DNA of 64,000 nt, from assembly GCF_026113935.1 (NCBI RefSeq), contig NZ_JAPEUL010000009.1, positions 144,501-208,500 of the forward strand. Direction: 5' to 3'. Both the position numbers and the translations under genes were made by a program. The DNA comes from Marinomonas rhodophyticola (GTDB lineage: Bacteria; Pseudomonadota; Gammaproteobacteria; Pseudomonadales; Marinomonadaceae). Under the pieces are notes generated by a model. That model saw only the letters and a list, made by a program, of their open reading frames with translations. It did not search any database and was not told where the DNA came from. Below are positions 55,741 through 64,000 of this stretch, piece by piece. Every line of letters begins with the position of its first letter. The stretch's first letter is position 1.

Positions 55741-56750
55741 TGAACACGTCAAACAATGTATTAATGGAAGTGAATAACTTAAAAGTTCATTTCAACATCA
55801 AATCAGACAATGCCTGGCCATGGGAAAAAGGCCAAGCACTAAAAGCCGTGGATGGCGTTAATTTGACCATTTACGCTGGCGAAACCTTAGGCGTCGTGGG
55901 TGAATCTGGTTGCGGTAAATCTACGCTTGCCCGCGCTTTGCTTCGTCTTGTACCCATTACCGAAGGTAATGTTGTGTGGCTTGGGCAAGATCTGACGGAT
56001 TTAGACAAAAAACAAATGCGCAGCAAGCGCCAAGAGCTGCAAATGATCTTCCAAGATCCTTTGGCATCACTTGATCCTCGTATGACAGTGGGCGACATCA
56101 TTGCCGAACCACTGAAAACTTTCCGCCCAGAACTATCAAAAGAAGCAATGAAAACGGAAGTCCGTAACATCATGGACCGAGTAGGTTTATTACCTAACGT
56201 GATTAACCGCTATCCACATGAGTTTTCTGGTGGTCAATGTCAGCGCATTGGCATTGCACGAGCACTGATTCTCAAACCAAAGTTGGTTGTTTGTGATGAG
56301 CCTGTATCCGCGTTGGACGTATCTATTCAAGCGCAAGTCGTGAACCTGCTAAAAGAACTACAAGCCGAAATGGGCTTGTCTTTGGTGTTTATCGCCCACG
56401 ATTTAAGTGTGGTAAAACATATTTCAGATCGCGTTTTGGTGATGTATCTAGGCAATGCGGTGGAGTTAGCCAGCAAACGAGCGTTATACGAAAACCCCCA
56501 ACACCCATACACCAAGGCTTTATTGTCTGCGGTGCCGGTGCCGGACCCTAAAGTAGAGCGAGGTAAAAAAATCCAGCTTTTGACTGGCGATTTACCATCC
56601 CCTATCAGCCCGCCATCTGGTTGCGTGTTTCGCACTCGTTGCCCTCATGCCAATGAGGTCTGTACACAACAAAAGCCCACTTTACAGGTATTATCCGAAG
56701 AGCATCAAGCAGCCTGTTCACGCCTAGAAGACATCGCCAACGCCTCGTAA
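55740..56750 (+). CDS. oppF: Oligopeptide ABC transporter ATPase OppF
   Basis: A 336-residue ATPase, Walker A GESGCGKST, signature FSGGQCQRIGIARAL, Walker B VVCDEPVSALD, His-loop IAHDLSV, and the C-terminal GCVFRTRCPHANEVC. The partner of OppD; both are needed for uptake. The ATG at 55740 shares an A with the oppD stop. Confidence 0.96.
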   Translation: MNTSNNVLMEVNNLKVHFNIKSDNAWPWEKGQALKAVDGVNLTIYAGETLGVVGESGCGKSTLARALLRLVPITEGNVVWLGQDLTDLDKKQMRSKRQELQMIFQDPLASLDPRMTVGDIIAEPLKTFRPELSKEAMKTEVRNIMDRVGLLPNVINRYPHEFSGGQCQRIGIARALILKPKLVVCDEPVSALDVSIQAQVVNLLKELQAEMGLSLVFIAHDLSVVKHISDRVLVMYLGNAVELASKRALYENPQHPYTKALLSAVPVPDPKVERGKKIQLLTGDLPSPISPPSGCVFRTRCPHANEVCTQQKPTLQVLSEEHQAACSRLEDIANAS

Positions 56751-56774
56751 GGCGATGCAAACAAGTCAAAAAAA

Positions 56775-56812
56775 CAAAAAAGCCGTTTGGTCCATCCAAA
56801 TGGCTTTTTTAT
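56775..56812 (+). terminator. Rho-independent terminator of the opp operon
   Basis: A 14-bp stem (AAAAAGCCGTTTGG with its near complement, one mismatch) and a short loop, followed by a T-run, 25 bases past the oppF stop. Confidence 0.9.
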
Positions 56813-56934
56813 TAATGAAATATCGTGTTATTTCTAGCAATCACCACACAAGACCGTTATTTTTGTCTATTATAAAACTCTTATATTATCGATAGATATC
56901 ACTCTATTAAGTAACGGCGTCAAGGCTTTCATCT

Positions 56935-57435
56935 ATGCGTTTATTCATTCCCTCTGTTTTTTTGTGCTTAATATTTATGTCTCTAGCAACTCACGCATCA
57001 GAAATACCAAATAACAAAACCATACTCACGGTCTCTGGGGCGATAAAAGCGGAACGGCAAGTAAAATTCGATATAACCATGCTGCAAACCTTGCCACAAT
57101 ATTCCATTACGACTCATAACCCGTGGGCAAAAGGTCTTCACACTTACCAAGGTTTTTCCGCCATAGATCTATTAAAACGCTTAGGAAGCCAAAGCACGCT
57201 CTTACAAGTAACCGCACTCAATGATTATATGACGGAAATCCCAGTCAGTGACTTTGCCGAAAATGGGGCTATTTTTGCGACACACCAAGATGGAAAACCC
57301 ATGAGCGTCAGAAACCTTGGCCCCATCATGGTGATTTACCCCTTTGATGAACGCAAAGAATTAAAATCAGAATTGTTTTATGGCCGCTCTATCTGGCAAA
57401 TACGTCACATCAAAGCAATGGCCATAACGGAGTAA
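56935..57435 (+). CDS. Periplasmic molybdopterin-oxidoreductase-fold protein
   Basis: A 166-residue secreted protein (signal peptide cleaved near THA-SE) with the sulfite-oxidase-like fold marks TYQGFSAIDLLKRLG and GKPMSVRNLGPIMVIYPFD. The cofactor cysteine expected in active enzymes is missing, so it is probably a binding or sensing domain. It ends two bases before a hybrid kinase; it is likely the periplasmic input for that kinase (inference). Confidence 0.75.
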   Translation: MRLFIPSVFLCLIFMSLATHASEIPNNKTILTVSGAIKAERQVKFDITMLQTLPQYSITTHNPWAKGLHTYQGFSAIDLLKRLGSQSTLLQVTALNDYMTEIPVSDFAENGAIFATHQDGKPMSVRNLGPIMVIYPFDERKELKSELFYGRSIWQIRHIKAMAITE

Positions 57436-57437
57436 AG

Positions 57438-59264
57438 ATGTCGCGTTTCTTTAAGGGGAAAACTTGGCTGTCCAAGTTCAAAATATGGATGGTATATGGC
57501 TTTATTGCTTTCATTATCGCCATCACCATCGCTGTGTTTGCCATCATTACCTATACTAGCGACAGTTCAAAAAATAATGGTCGTCGCGTTTTCGAAAGCT
57601 CTTTATGGAATGCCTTACAATTGCAGATACAGTCATATCGATTTCTCAATTATTTGGAGGCATTAGAAGACAGCGATTACCCACTTAATGGTAACGCTTT
57701 TTTTGAATATGACTTGCTAATGAGTCGCGTCGATTTACTGAGAGAAGGGGAAGTCGGCTCTCTGATTCGTAATTTTGAAGGTGGTCGCACGACCAGATTA
57801 CTGAACATCATTAACGGTGAATTGGAACTACTGAGTTTCAATCTCTCTAGAATAGAAGATGGTGATCACACCTATTTGCCAGATTTGATTGTTCGTATTC
57901 AAAACATCGAAGAACAAATTAACGAATTTGTCACTCTAGTGAACAAAGGCAGCAACGAATACATCAGTCAGCAACACCGTACCCTACAAAAAAACCTGAA
58001 CGACATTCAGTTGCTTTCAATGGCATTGCTTGCCTGTCTTTTATGTCTGTGCTTTTTGACCATCAAAGGTTTGACTGAACTAAAAAATGTCTTGCGTCGC
58101 AACGACAACCTGCAATCCAGTATCCTCGCTGTTCATGAAGACAAATCAGACATGCTGTCGTTTATACATCAAGAAATACGCTCTCCGATTAATGCTATTT
58201 TAGGAGCGGCTAAAACACTCAAAAACACAACGTCTTATCACGATACAGAGGCACTTTCTCAACATATTGAAGAGTCTGGTCAACAGCTACTGCAAACCAT
58301 CGAAATGTTTTCTGACCTTGCCTTAATTGACGCCAAGAAACTCTCGCTGACAATAACCACCGAAAGCTTAAGTAAAAATATTCATGACTATCTTGCTATT
58401 TTTGAGACGAAAATGTCACGAAAAAGCTTACAGGGTATTGCCTACATAGACCCCCTATTACCAACCAATATTCAAATGGATTTCTCTAGGGTCAAAGAAA
58501 TCATAGTAGCATTACTTCAAAATGCCATCACTAATACGCCCTCAGGCAGTATTAGTTTACAAGTTCGCCCGTCCGCATTGAACGCCCCGAAAGGGCAACT
58601 GCCTGCGAAGGCAAAAGAAGCGAAAATGCTACAAATTGCCATCAGAGATACGGGGCTTGGTATGCCGAATCAACTGCAGCAAAACTTAAGGATAAACCCA
58701 GCATTGCCTATGCAACAAGAAGGTCCGCTGCCCAGTAAAGTTGGCTTAAGCCTCGCCTTGTGTCATAAACTGGTTTATCTCATGCAGGGTGAAATGCATT
58801 TCTCTTGCGCACCACAGAAGGGCTGTGAATTTTGGGTCGATCTGCCCTATTACGAGCCTAATGACAATGACCAAAATACTTCGACAATCTTCCAATGTCC
58901 CAATAAGACACAGGCCCTCATCATAGAAACAGACACACATCTGGCCAAAATCATTGGTTTACAACTTTCTACTTTTAATATAGAAGTGTCTTTTTCTAAG
59001 GACGGAAGCTTTCAAGAACATAAAAACTACGATCTCATCATGCTCGGCAACACGCCGCGCTTTGAACGAGATGGAAAAGACGCCATCTTACAATGGAAAG
59101 CAAAATCGTGCCCAATACTCAGCTATCACCCAAAAGTGCTTAATAACCCAGAATATTCCGTCATTCCCCTTTGTTTTCCATTGACACAAAATCAGTTGGA
59201 GACGCATATTTATAAGCTATTTTCCAACCACAAAGCGCCTATAAAGGTCGATAATCATGATTGA
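57438..59264 (+). CDS. Hybrid sensor histidine kinase with degenerate C-terminal receiver
   Basis: A 608-residue protein: one membrane helix near 14-40, a periplasmic region, a second helix near 195-212, a coiled coil, the H-box FIHQEIRSPINAILG, N-box LLQNAITNTPSG and G-box RDTGLGMPN. The C-terminal receiver (about 485-600) begins QALIIETDTHLAKIIG and reads YDLIMLGNTP where a receiver should carry its phospho-acceptor Asp; Gly sits there instead. So the C-terminal domain is probably not phosphorylated, and phosphate must pass to another partner. It overlaps the Hpt gene by eight bases. Confidence 0.88.
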   Translation: MSRFFKGKTWLSKFKIWMVYGFIAFIIAITIAVFAIITYTSDSSKNNGRRVFESSLWNALQLQIQSYRFLNYLEALEDSDYPLNGNAFFEYDLLMSRVDLLREGEVGSLIRNFEGGRTTRLLNIINGELELLSFNLSRIEDGDHTYLPDLIVRIQNIEEQINEFVTLVNKGSNEYISQQHRTLQKNLNDIQLLSMALLACLLCLCFLTIKGLTELKNVLRRNDNLQSSILAVHEDKSDMLSFIHQEIRSPINAILGAAKTLKNTTSYHDTEALSQHIEESGQQLLQTIEMFSDLALIDAKKLSLTITTESLSKNIHDYLAIFETKMSRKSLQGIAYIDPLLPTNIQMDFSRVKEIIVALLQNAITNTPSGSISLQVRPSALNAPKGQLPAKAKEAKMLQIAIRDTGLGMPNQLQQNLRINPALPMQQEGPLPSKVGLSLALCHKLVYLMQGEMHFSCAPQKGCEFWVDLPYYEPNDNDQNTSTIFQCPNKTQALIIETDTHLAKIIGLQLSTFNIEVSFSKDGSFQEHKNYDLIMLGNTPRFERDGKDAILQWKAKSCPILSYHPKVLNNPEYSVIPLCFPLTQNQLETHIYKLFSNHKAPIKVDNHD

Positions 59265-59598
59265 TACCGCACATCTCGATACTCTTACCCAGTTACTAGG
59301 AAGGGACACGATTAATCAGATACGTTTAGAATATATTGAAGACAGCCATGACAAGTTGGCGCAATTGTTACAGGCTTGGAATACAAAAAACTATTCGGAG
59401 CTTAGGCAGATTAGTCATTCGCTAAAATCGGCGAGTTCAAATATGGCCATGTTAGTGTTCGCCAAGCAATGCCAACAAATAGAACAATCTGCCTTACAAC
59501 ACAATGAGCAAGGTCTGCAGGCTATTATCGACACGCTGCCAAGCTTGCACACCAGCTCATTACAAGCACTCAAACAGTATTTTTCAGACTTTGATTAA
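59257..59598 (+). CDS. Stand-alone Hpt phosphotransfer protein
   Basis: A 113-residue four-helix Hpt protein with the phospho-His in LRQISHSLKSASSNM (about residue 51). It overlaps the kinase gene by eight bases, so it is cotranslated with it. Its stop codon overlaps that of the convergent msrC gene. The final response regulator is not in this window, apart from the several unpaired receivers noted. Confidence 0.87.
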   Translation: MIDTAHLDTLTQLLGRDTINQIRLEYIEDSHDKLAQLLQAWNTKNYSELRQISHSLKSASSNMAMLVFAKQCQQIEQSALQHNEQGLQAIIDTLPSLHTSSLQALKQYFSDFD

Positions 59599-60095
59599 AA
59601 CGACCAAGAAATGTCTGTCGAATCGACAAATGTACCAACAAAAGACTCTAAACCAGCTTGATCAACCTCGGAGAACCGTCCAACTTTTGGACTATCAATG
59701 TCGAATACCGCTATCAGTTTGCCATCAACGACGACAGGAATCACTAATTCAGACGCCGATGCGGCATCGCAAGCAATATGTCCATCAAAAGCATGAACGT
59801 CTTCGATTCGCTGCGTCTGCAATGTCATGGCCGCTTTACCACATACCCCACGACCGAATGGAATTCGCGTACAAGCCACCTTACCAACATAAGGTCCAAG
59901 CACCAACTCATTACCACGCACAAAATAAAACCCCGACCAATTAAGATCCGTAAGGGTTTGCATGACAAAAGCAGAAAATTGAGACGCATTGCAAATAAGA
60001 TCACGTTCGCCACTTAGCAAGGCCGCTAACTGAGCATTAAGATCTTGATAACGTGCTTCAAGTGACGCGGTAGCATCCATTTCTATCGTAAACAT
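59595..60095 (-). CDS. msrC: Free methionine-(R)-sulfoxide reductase
   Basis: A 166-residue GAF-domain enzyme that reduces free methionine-R-sulfoxide. The three family cysteines appear in GKVACTRIPFGRGVCGKAA and DGHIACDAAS, with IPVVVDGKLIAVFDIDSP after them. Convergent with the Hpt gene, the two stops overlapping by four bases. Confidence 0.93.
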   Translation of the reverse strand: MFTIEMDATASLEARYQDLNAQLAALLSGERDLICNASQFSAFVMQTLTDLNWSGFYFVRGNELVLGPYVGKVACTRIPFGRGVCGKAAMTLQTQRIEDVHAFDGHIACDAASASELVIPVVVDGKLIAVFDIDSPKVGRFSEVDQAGLESFVGTFVDSTDISWSF

Positions 60096-60199
60096 AACAC
60101 CTTACACCAAATAAAACGAAAGTCTTATGATAGCAAAGCCCGCTTAAGAAGCCCACCAATAATCCTATTTTTTTATCGACATATTAGTGAATAAGAGGA

Positions 60200-60256
60200 A
60201 GGGAAGAAAACAGAAAAGCCTTCTCTTGGCTGGCGTTGACGCCCACCAAGAGAAGG
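60200..60256 (-). terminator. Terminator of the pst-phoU operon
   Basis: A long stem pairs CCTTCTCTTGG (60219-60229) with CCAAGAGAAGG (60246-60256), with a second GGCG/CGCC pairing in the loop. On the minus strand it is followed by a T-rich stretch (60218-60200), just after the phoU stop. Confidence 0.8.
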
Positions 60257-60265
60257 AGGTAAGAC

Positions 60266-60979
60266 TTATTTGGCTTTATAATCTGGCGTCAAGTCATTCA
60301 CATTGACGTGACGAACGTCCACGCCTTTGATCATAAAGATCAAGTGTTGGCAAGTATGACGAGCATGATCACCGATACGCTCAAGCGAACGAAGTACCCA
60401 GATCACGTTAATCACTCGAGAAATACTACGAGGATCTTCCATCATATAGGTTACTAAGGAACGCATTGCTGTATTGTATTCTTGATCGACGTTACGATCT
60501 TGCTTCGCCACTTTAATCGCCATATCGATGTCTAAACGTGCATAAGCATCCAATGCGTCATGCACCATACGAGACACCATTTCGCCAATACGGTTAATCT
60601 CAACATAACCACGAGGAGACTCGCCTTCGTTGACCAGATTAAGCGTCAAATTCGCAATTTTCTTCGCTTCGTCACCAATGCGCTCTAATTCACTAACGGC
60701 TTTGCTGATAGATAAAATCATTCGCAAATCCGAAGCCGCTGGCTGACGCTTCGCCAAGATACGAGTACATTCTTCATCAATTAGGCCATCTAATTGGTTC
60801 ACCGTCGCATCTTGGTTTTTGACATCTTCTGCCAAAGAACCATTGCTGTCTAACAAAGCCTGAACAGCGTCTTGTACCTGATTTTCCACCACGCCACCCA
60901 TGGTTAAAAAGTGCTGGCGCAACGCTTCCAGTTCATTATTAAACTGCTGAGAAATATGATCCGTCGTTAATTCTTTCAT
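60266..60979 (-). CDS. phoU: Phosphate signalling protein PhoU
   Basis: A 237-residue PhoU with two repeated three-helix bundles, each with a metal-binding pattern (ERIGDEAKKIA near residues 97-107 and ERIGDHARHTCQHL near 201-214). It links the PstSCAB transporter to PhoR and keeps the Pho regulon off when phosphate is plentiful. Last gene of pstCAB-phoU. Confidence 0.97.
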   Translation of the reverse strand: MKELTTDHISQQFNNELEALRQHFLTMGGVVENQVQDAVQALLDSNGSLAEDVKNQDATVNQLDGLIDEECTRILAKRQPAASDLRMILSISKAVSELERIGDEAKKIANLTLNLVNEGESPRGYVEINRIGEMVSRMVHDALDAYARLDIDMAIKVAKQDRNVDQEYNTAMRSLVTYMMEDPRSISRVINVIWVLRSLERIGDHARHTCQHLIFMIKGVDVRHVNVNDLTPDYKAK

Positions 60980-60993
60980 AATGCGTCCTCCGC

Positions 60994-61824
60994 CTAGCCG
61001 TAGCGGCCTGTGATGTAGTCTTCTGTTTGTTGTTTTTCTGGGTTCGTAAACAAAGTATTGGTGTCACCAAACTCCACCAAATCCCCCAAATACATAAACG
61101 CGGTATAATCGGATACCCGCGCTGCTTGTTGCATGTTATGCGTCACAATAGCAATGGTGAACTCGTTCTTTAGTTCGTGAATCAGTTCTTCAATTTTTAA
61201 CGTCGAAATAGGATCCAAGGCTGATGCAGGCTCATCCAACAACAGCACTTCTGGTTTCACCGCTACGGTACGGGCAATAACCAAACGCTGTTGCTGACCA
61301 CCAGACATTCCCAATGCACTCTCGTGTAAACGGTCTTTCACCTCATCCCACAAAGCCGCGGAACGCAATGCCCACTCTACAGTTTCATCCAATAGGCGTT
61401 TTTTGTTAATGCCTTGAATACGCAGGCCATAAGCCACGTTTTCGTAAATGCTTTTTGGGAACGGGTTTGGTTTTTGAAACACCATACCAACACGACGACG
61501 TAATTCAGCGACATCAGTGCCTTTGGCATAAATATTTTCATTATGTAAATTGATTTCACCAGTGATTCGACAAGTGTCCACCAGATCATTCATACGATTG
61601 AAACAACGTAACAAGGTAGATTTACCACAACCTGATGGCCCGATAAACGCGGTTACTTTCTTTTCAGGGATGATCATGTTCACCCCTTTTAATGCTTCCT
61701 TCTCACCATAATAAAGGTGTAAATCGTTTACAGAAAGGCAAACGGTTTCATCTTCAATACGCAAAGCCTTTTGGCTACGCTGCATTGCCGAAATATCAAT
61801 TGAGTGTGTTTTTGCTTCGCTCAT
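60994..61824 (-). CDS. pstB: Phosphate ABC transporter ATPase PstB
   Basis: A 276-residue ATPase with Walker [30 protein letters not shown], signature [15 protein letters not shown], Walker [13 protein letters not shown] and His-loop VTHNMQQA, the PstB pattern. About 25 residues precede the domain. 14 bases separate it from phoU. Confidence 0.97.
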   Translation of the reverse strand: MSEAKTHSIDISAMQRSQKALRIEDETVCLSVNDLHLYYGEKEALKGVNMIIPEKKVTAFIGPSGCGKSTLLRCFNRMNDLVDTCRITGEINLHNENIYAKGTDVAELRRRVGMVFQKPNPFPKSIYENVAYGLRIQGINKKRLLDETVEWALRSAALWDEVKDRLHESALGMSGGQQQRLVIARTVAVKPEVLLLDEPASALDPISTLKIEELIHELKNEFTIAIVTHNMQQAARVSDYTAFMYLGDLVEFGDTNTLFTNPEKQQTEDYITGRYG

Positions 61825-61844
61825 AATAATCTCTTCTCCGCCGC

Positions 61845-63557
61845 TTACATTTCCAGCGATTTGTATTTTTCACGTAAATGGTTACGAATAGTTACTGCCG
61901 ATAAATTCAATAAAGCAATAACAATCACAAGTAATAAGGCCGTTGCGTAGACCAATGGTCGTGCCGCTTCAACGTTAGGGCTTTGGAAACCCACATCATA
62001 AATATGGAAGCCTAAGTGCATGAATTTCTGATCTAAATGGATATAAGGATAATTGCCATCTAAAGGCAGAGATGGTGCCAATTTTACTACACCCACCAGC
62101 ATCAAAGGCGCTACTTCACCCGCGGCACGAGCCACTGCCAATATCACACCCGTCATAATTGCAGGACTCGCCATTGGTAACACCACACGCCATAATGTCT
62201 CCGCTTTTGTCGCACCTAATGCCAAGCTGCCTTCACGAACATTGCGAGGGATTCGTGCTAAACCTTCTTCGGTTGCCACAATCACCACAGGCAAAGTCAA
62301 TAGAGCAAGCGTTACCGATGCCCACATAAGACCACCCGTACCAAAGGTTGGCGATGGCAAAGCCTCTGGGAAAAACGCCTGATCAATACCAGATCCCAAA
62401 AAGTAGATAAAGAAGCCCAAACCAAATACACCGTAAACGATAGATGGCACGCCCGCTAAGTTATTGACCGCGATACGAATAATACGTGTCACCCAACCTT
62501 GGGAAGCATATTCACGCAAATACACTGCAGCAACGACACCAAAAGGCGTTACCAAAACAGTCATCAGCAACACCATCATGACGGTACCAAAAATAGCAGG
62601 GAATACACCGCCCTCAGTATTTGCCTCGCGTGGTTCGTCTGTAAGAAACTCCCACAATTTAACGAAGTAGAAGCCTATTTTCTCAGGAACCCCCATCGCA
62701 TTAGCACGATACGCGTGAACAATTTTTGCAACCGAGATTTCGTGTACGGAACCATCCATTACCTGAACAATAAAGCTATCACGATTAATTTCTCCGTACA
62801 GATCAATCAAGCTCTGCTGAAGCCCTTTGTACTCTTCATCGTACTGGCTTCGCTCTGCCGCAAGATCGGCCTCGGCCGCTGGTGTAAGCTTGCCCTCTAG
62901 TTCAAGGCTACGCTGCTTTAAACGAATGCGCTCAAGACCATAATTAATTCGACCTATGTCTGTTTTCTCAACTTTCTTGATCTCTTCGTGAATCCTTGCT
63001 GCGCGATCAATGCTCTTTTCGAAAACTTGCCAAGTCGCTAATGCTGAAGCGGTAGGCTCAAGATCCGCTGTTTCAGAAACGATTTGTCCATTTTCTTTCA
63101 CCGCTTTGAGATAACCATATAAGTTACCCCACTCATGACGCTCAGCTGTGAACAACATCTCTGGACGTTTGGTATCCGTTAAATACTCATCAAGTACCCA
63201 ACGAAAGTCCGAACCGTAAACATCACGGTTACCTGTTTTCAGCAACGTCCGCTGCATCAGTTCATGTTCACCTGGAATATCAAGACCAGCTTCACGTAAT
63301 TGCGCCGCTGTTACCTCAACACTTTCCACTCGTTCAGCCACTATGTTGTATGCAGGCTGACCTGGTAAAGCATAATTGGCTTCTACCACGTCTGCAGGCC
63401 AAAAATGCCCTAACCCTCGTACCGCAATCAATAGCAACAATCCAATGACCATGATAACTGAAATCGCCACCGCACCCGCATTAAGCCATACCCATGGATC
63501 ACCTGCTTTCACCCATTCGGATACGGATTTTTTCTTCATTTTCATTTCAATACTCAT
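61845..63557 (-). CDS. pstA: Phosphate ABC transporter permease PstA (long form)
   Basis: A 570-residue permease, about twice the size of E. coli PstA, due to a long insert between helix 1 (near 30-48) and the permease core (about 320-565). The insert includes a coiled-coil-like section. The core has [40 protein letters not shown] (EAA loop) and [14 protein letters not shown]. The long form is usual in Pseudomonas-like bacteria. It starts with TAATG overlap to pstC and is 20 bases before pstB. Confidence 0.95.
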   Translation of the reverse strand: MSIEMKMKKKSVSEWVKAGDPWVWLNAGAVAISVIMVIGLLLLIAVRGLGHFWPADVVEANYALPGQPAYNIVAERVESVEVTAAQLREAGLDIPGEHELMQRTLLKTGNRDVYGSDFRWVLDEYLTDTKRPEMLFTAERHEWGNLYGYLKAVKENGQIVSETADLEPTASALATWQVFEKSIDRAARIHEEIKKVEKTDIGRINYGLERIRLKQRSLELEGKLTPAAEADLAAERSQYDEEYKGLQQSLIDLYGEINRDSFIVQVMDGSVHEISVAKIVHAYRANAMGVPEKIGFYFVKLWEFLTDEPREANTEGGVFPAIFGTVMMVLLMTVLVTPFGVVAAVYLREYASQGWVTRIIRIAVNNLAGVPSIVYGVFGLGFFIYFLGSGIDQAFFPEALPSPTFGTGGLMWASVTLALLTLPVVIVATEEGLARIPRNVREGSLALGATKAETLWRVVLPMASPAIMTGVILAVARAAGEVAPLMLVGVVKLAPSLPLDGNYPYIHLDQKFMHLGFHIYDVGFQSPNVEAARPLVYATALLLVIVIALLNLSAVTIRNHLREKYKSLEM

Positions 63558-64000
63558 TATAGCGACCCGTATTTTTTGCGTAGGTGCTGACGCACGGTTT
63601 CAGCGATTGTGTTCACCACAAAAGTGAAGATAAAGAGCACAAACGCCGCTAAGAATAAGACACGATAGTGAGAGCTTCCTACCGCAGATTCTGGCACTTC
63701 TACTGCCAAGTTAGCAGCCAAAGTTCGCATACCTTCAAAGATATTGAAATCCATGATTGGCGTATTCCCCGTTGCCATCAATACGATCATGGTTTCGCCA
63801 ACTGCACGGCCCATACCAATCATAACAGCAGAGAAAATACCTGGACTGGCCGTTGGTAAAACAACACGAGTCATGGTTTGCCAGTAAGTTGCACCCAACG
63901 CAAGAGAACCCTGCGTCAATGACTTAGGAACACTAAAGATGGCGTCTTCAGTAATGGAGAAAATGGTTGGAATCACCGCAAAACCCATGGCAAAACCAAC
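63557..64000 (-). CDS. pstC: Phosphate ABC transporter permease PstC, 5' part beyond window
   Basis: The C-terminal part of a permease: [24 protein letters not shown] (EAA loop) and GMGRAVGETMIVLMATGNTPIMD are typical of PstC. The start is outside the right edge. It is the upstream gene of the pstCAB-phoU run; pstS may lie further upstream. Confidence 0.93.
   Translation of the reverse strand, partial: VGFAMGFAVIPTIFSITEDAIFSVPKSLTQGSLALGATYWQTMTRVVLPTASPGIFSAVMIGMGRAVGETMIVLMATGNTPIMDFNIFEGMRTLAANLAVEVPESAVGSSHYRVLFLAAFVLFIFTFVVNTIAETVRQHLRKKYGSL

Noticed and set aside
1-64000. tRNA, rRNA, CRISPR arrays, transposases or integrases
   Set aside because: None could be recognised on either strand, so the accessory island has no visible mobility gene in the window.

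Overview
This window looks like a chromosomal segment of a marine gammaproteobacterium, most likely a Marinomonas-type member of the Oceanospirillales; that assignment is inference from gene content and gene order. Read left to right, the backbone is rph, yicC | gmk, rpoZ, spoT, ridA | oxyR, recG | ubiC, ubiA, phoB, phoR | phoU, pstB, pstA, pstC. As far as I recall, this is the order in Pseudomonas aeruginosa PAO1 (about PA5334 to PA5368). Blocks of accessory or lineage-specific genes interrupt it.

Regions. (1) 1-2.4 kb: a family-3 periplasmic binding protein followed by a membrane HAMP-PAS-GGDEF cyclase. (2) 2.7-4.4 kb: divergent rph and yicC. (3) 4.5-20.2 kb: an accessory island, almost all on the minus strand. 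It holds three HipB/HipA toxin-antitoxin modules (4.5, 16.8 and 18.6 kb), each with its own set of inverted repeats, a NaChBac-type sodium channel, a tiny lipoprotein, and a tightly packed five-gene operon (15.9 to 7.7 kb) made of a 5-methylcytosine methyltransferase, a McrB-like AAA+ NTPase, a DUF2357/PD-(D/E)XK McrC-like nuclease, a RhuM protein and a Schlafen-AlbA_2/ATPase protein. This operon is the best candidate for a little-described defence system. (4) 20.2-30.1 kb: LysR, guanidinium exporter, LysR, LysE exporter, AraC, MFS exporter, an AraC-GyrI pseudogene, and a histidine kinase paired with a response regulator carrying an EAL phosphodiesterase. (5) 30.4-38.9 kb: stringent response, nucleotide and repair core. 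(6) 39-44.2 kb: Lrp regulator and aapJQMP amino-acid ABC importer behind a near-perfect sigma-54 promoter with NtrC-like sites. (7) 44.3-50.8 kb: HDOD protein, ubiCA, phoBR with a clear Pho box, a PilZ-like response regulator and a CysZ-like protein. (8) 51-56.8 kb: an oppABCDF peptide importer. (9) 56.9-60.1 kb: a phosphorelay set (periplasmic sensor-like protein, hybrid kinase with a degenerate receiver, Hpt protein) and free-methionine-R-sulfoxide reductase. (10) 60.2-64 kb: phoU-pstB-pstA-pstC, with pstC running off the right edge.

A notable technical feature is that at least ten single-base indels, mostly in homopolymers, break otherwise well-conserved genes (GGDEF gene, MFS gene, kinase, spoT, recG, aapJ, phoB, oppC twice). 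Several of these are core genes, so I treat the breaks as sequencing errors rather than genuine pseudogenes and give full-length coordinates. The AraC-GyrI remnant at 25.4-25.9 kb has several lesions plus missing sequence and does look truly decayed. I saw no tRNA, rRNA, CRISPR array or insertion sequence.
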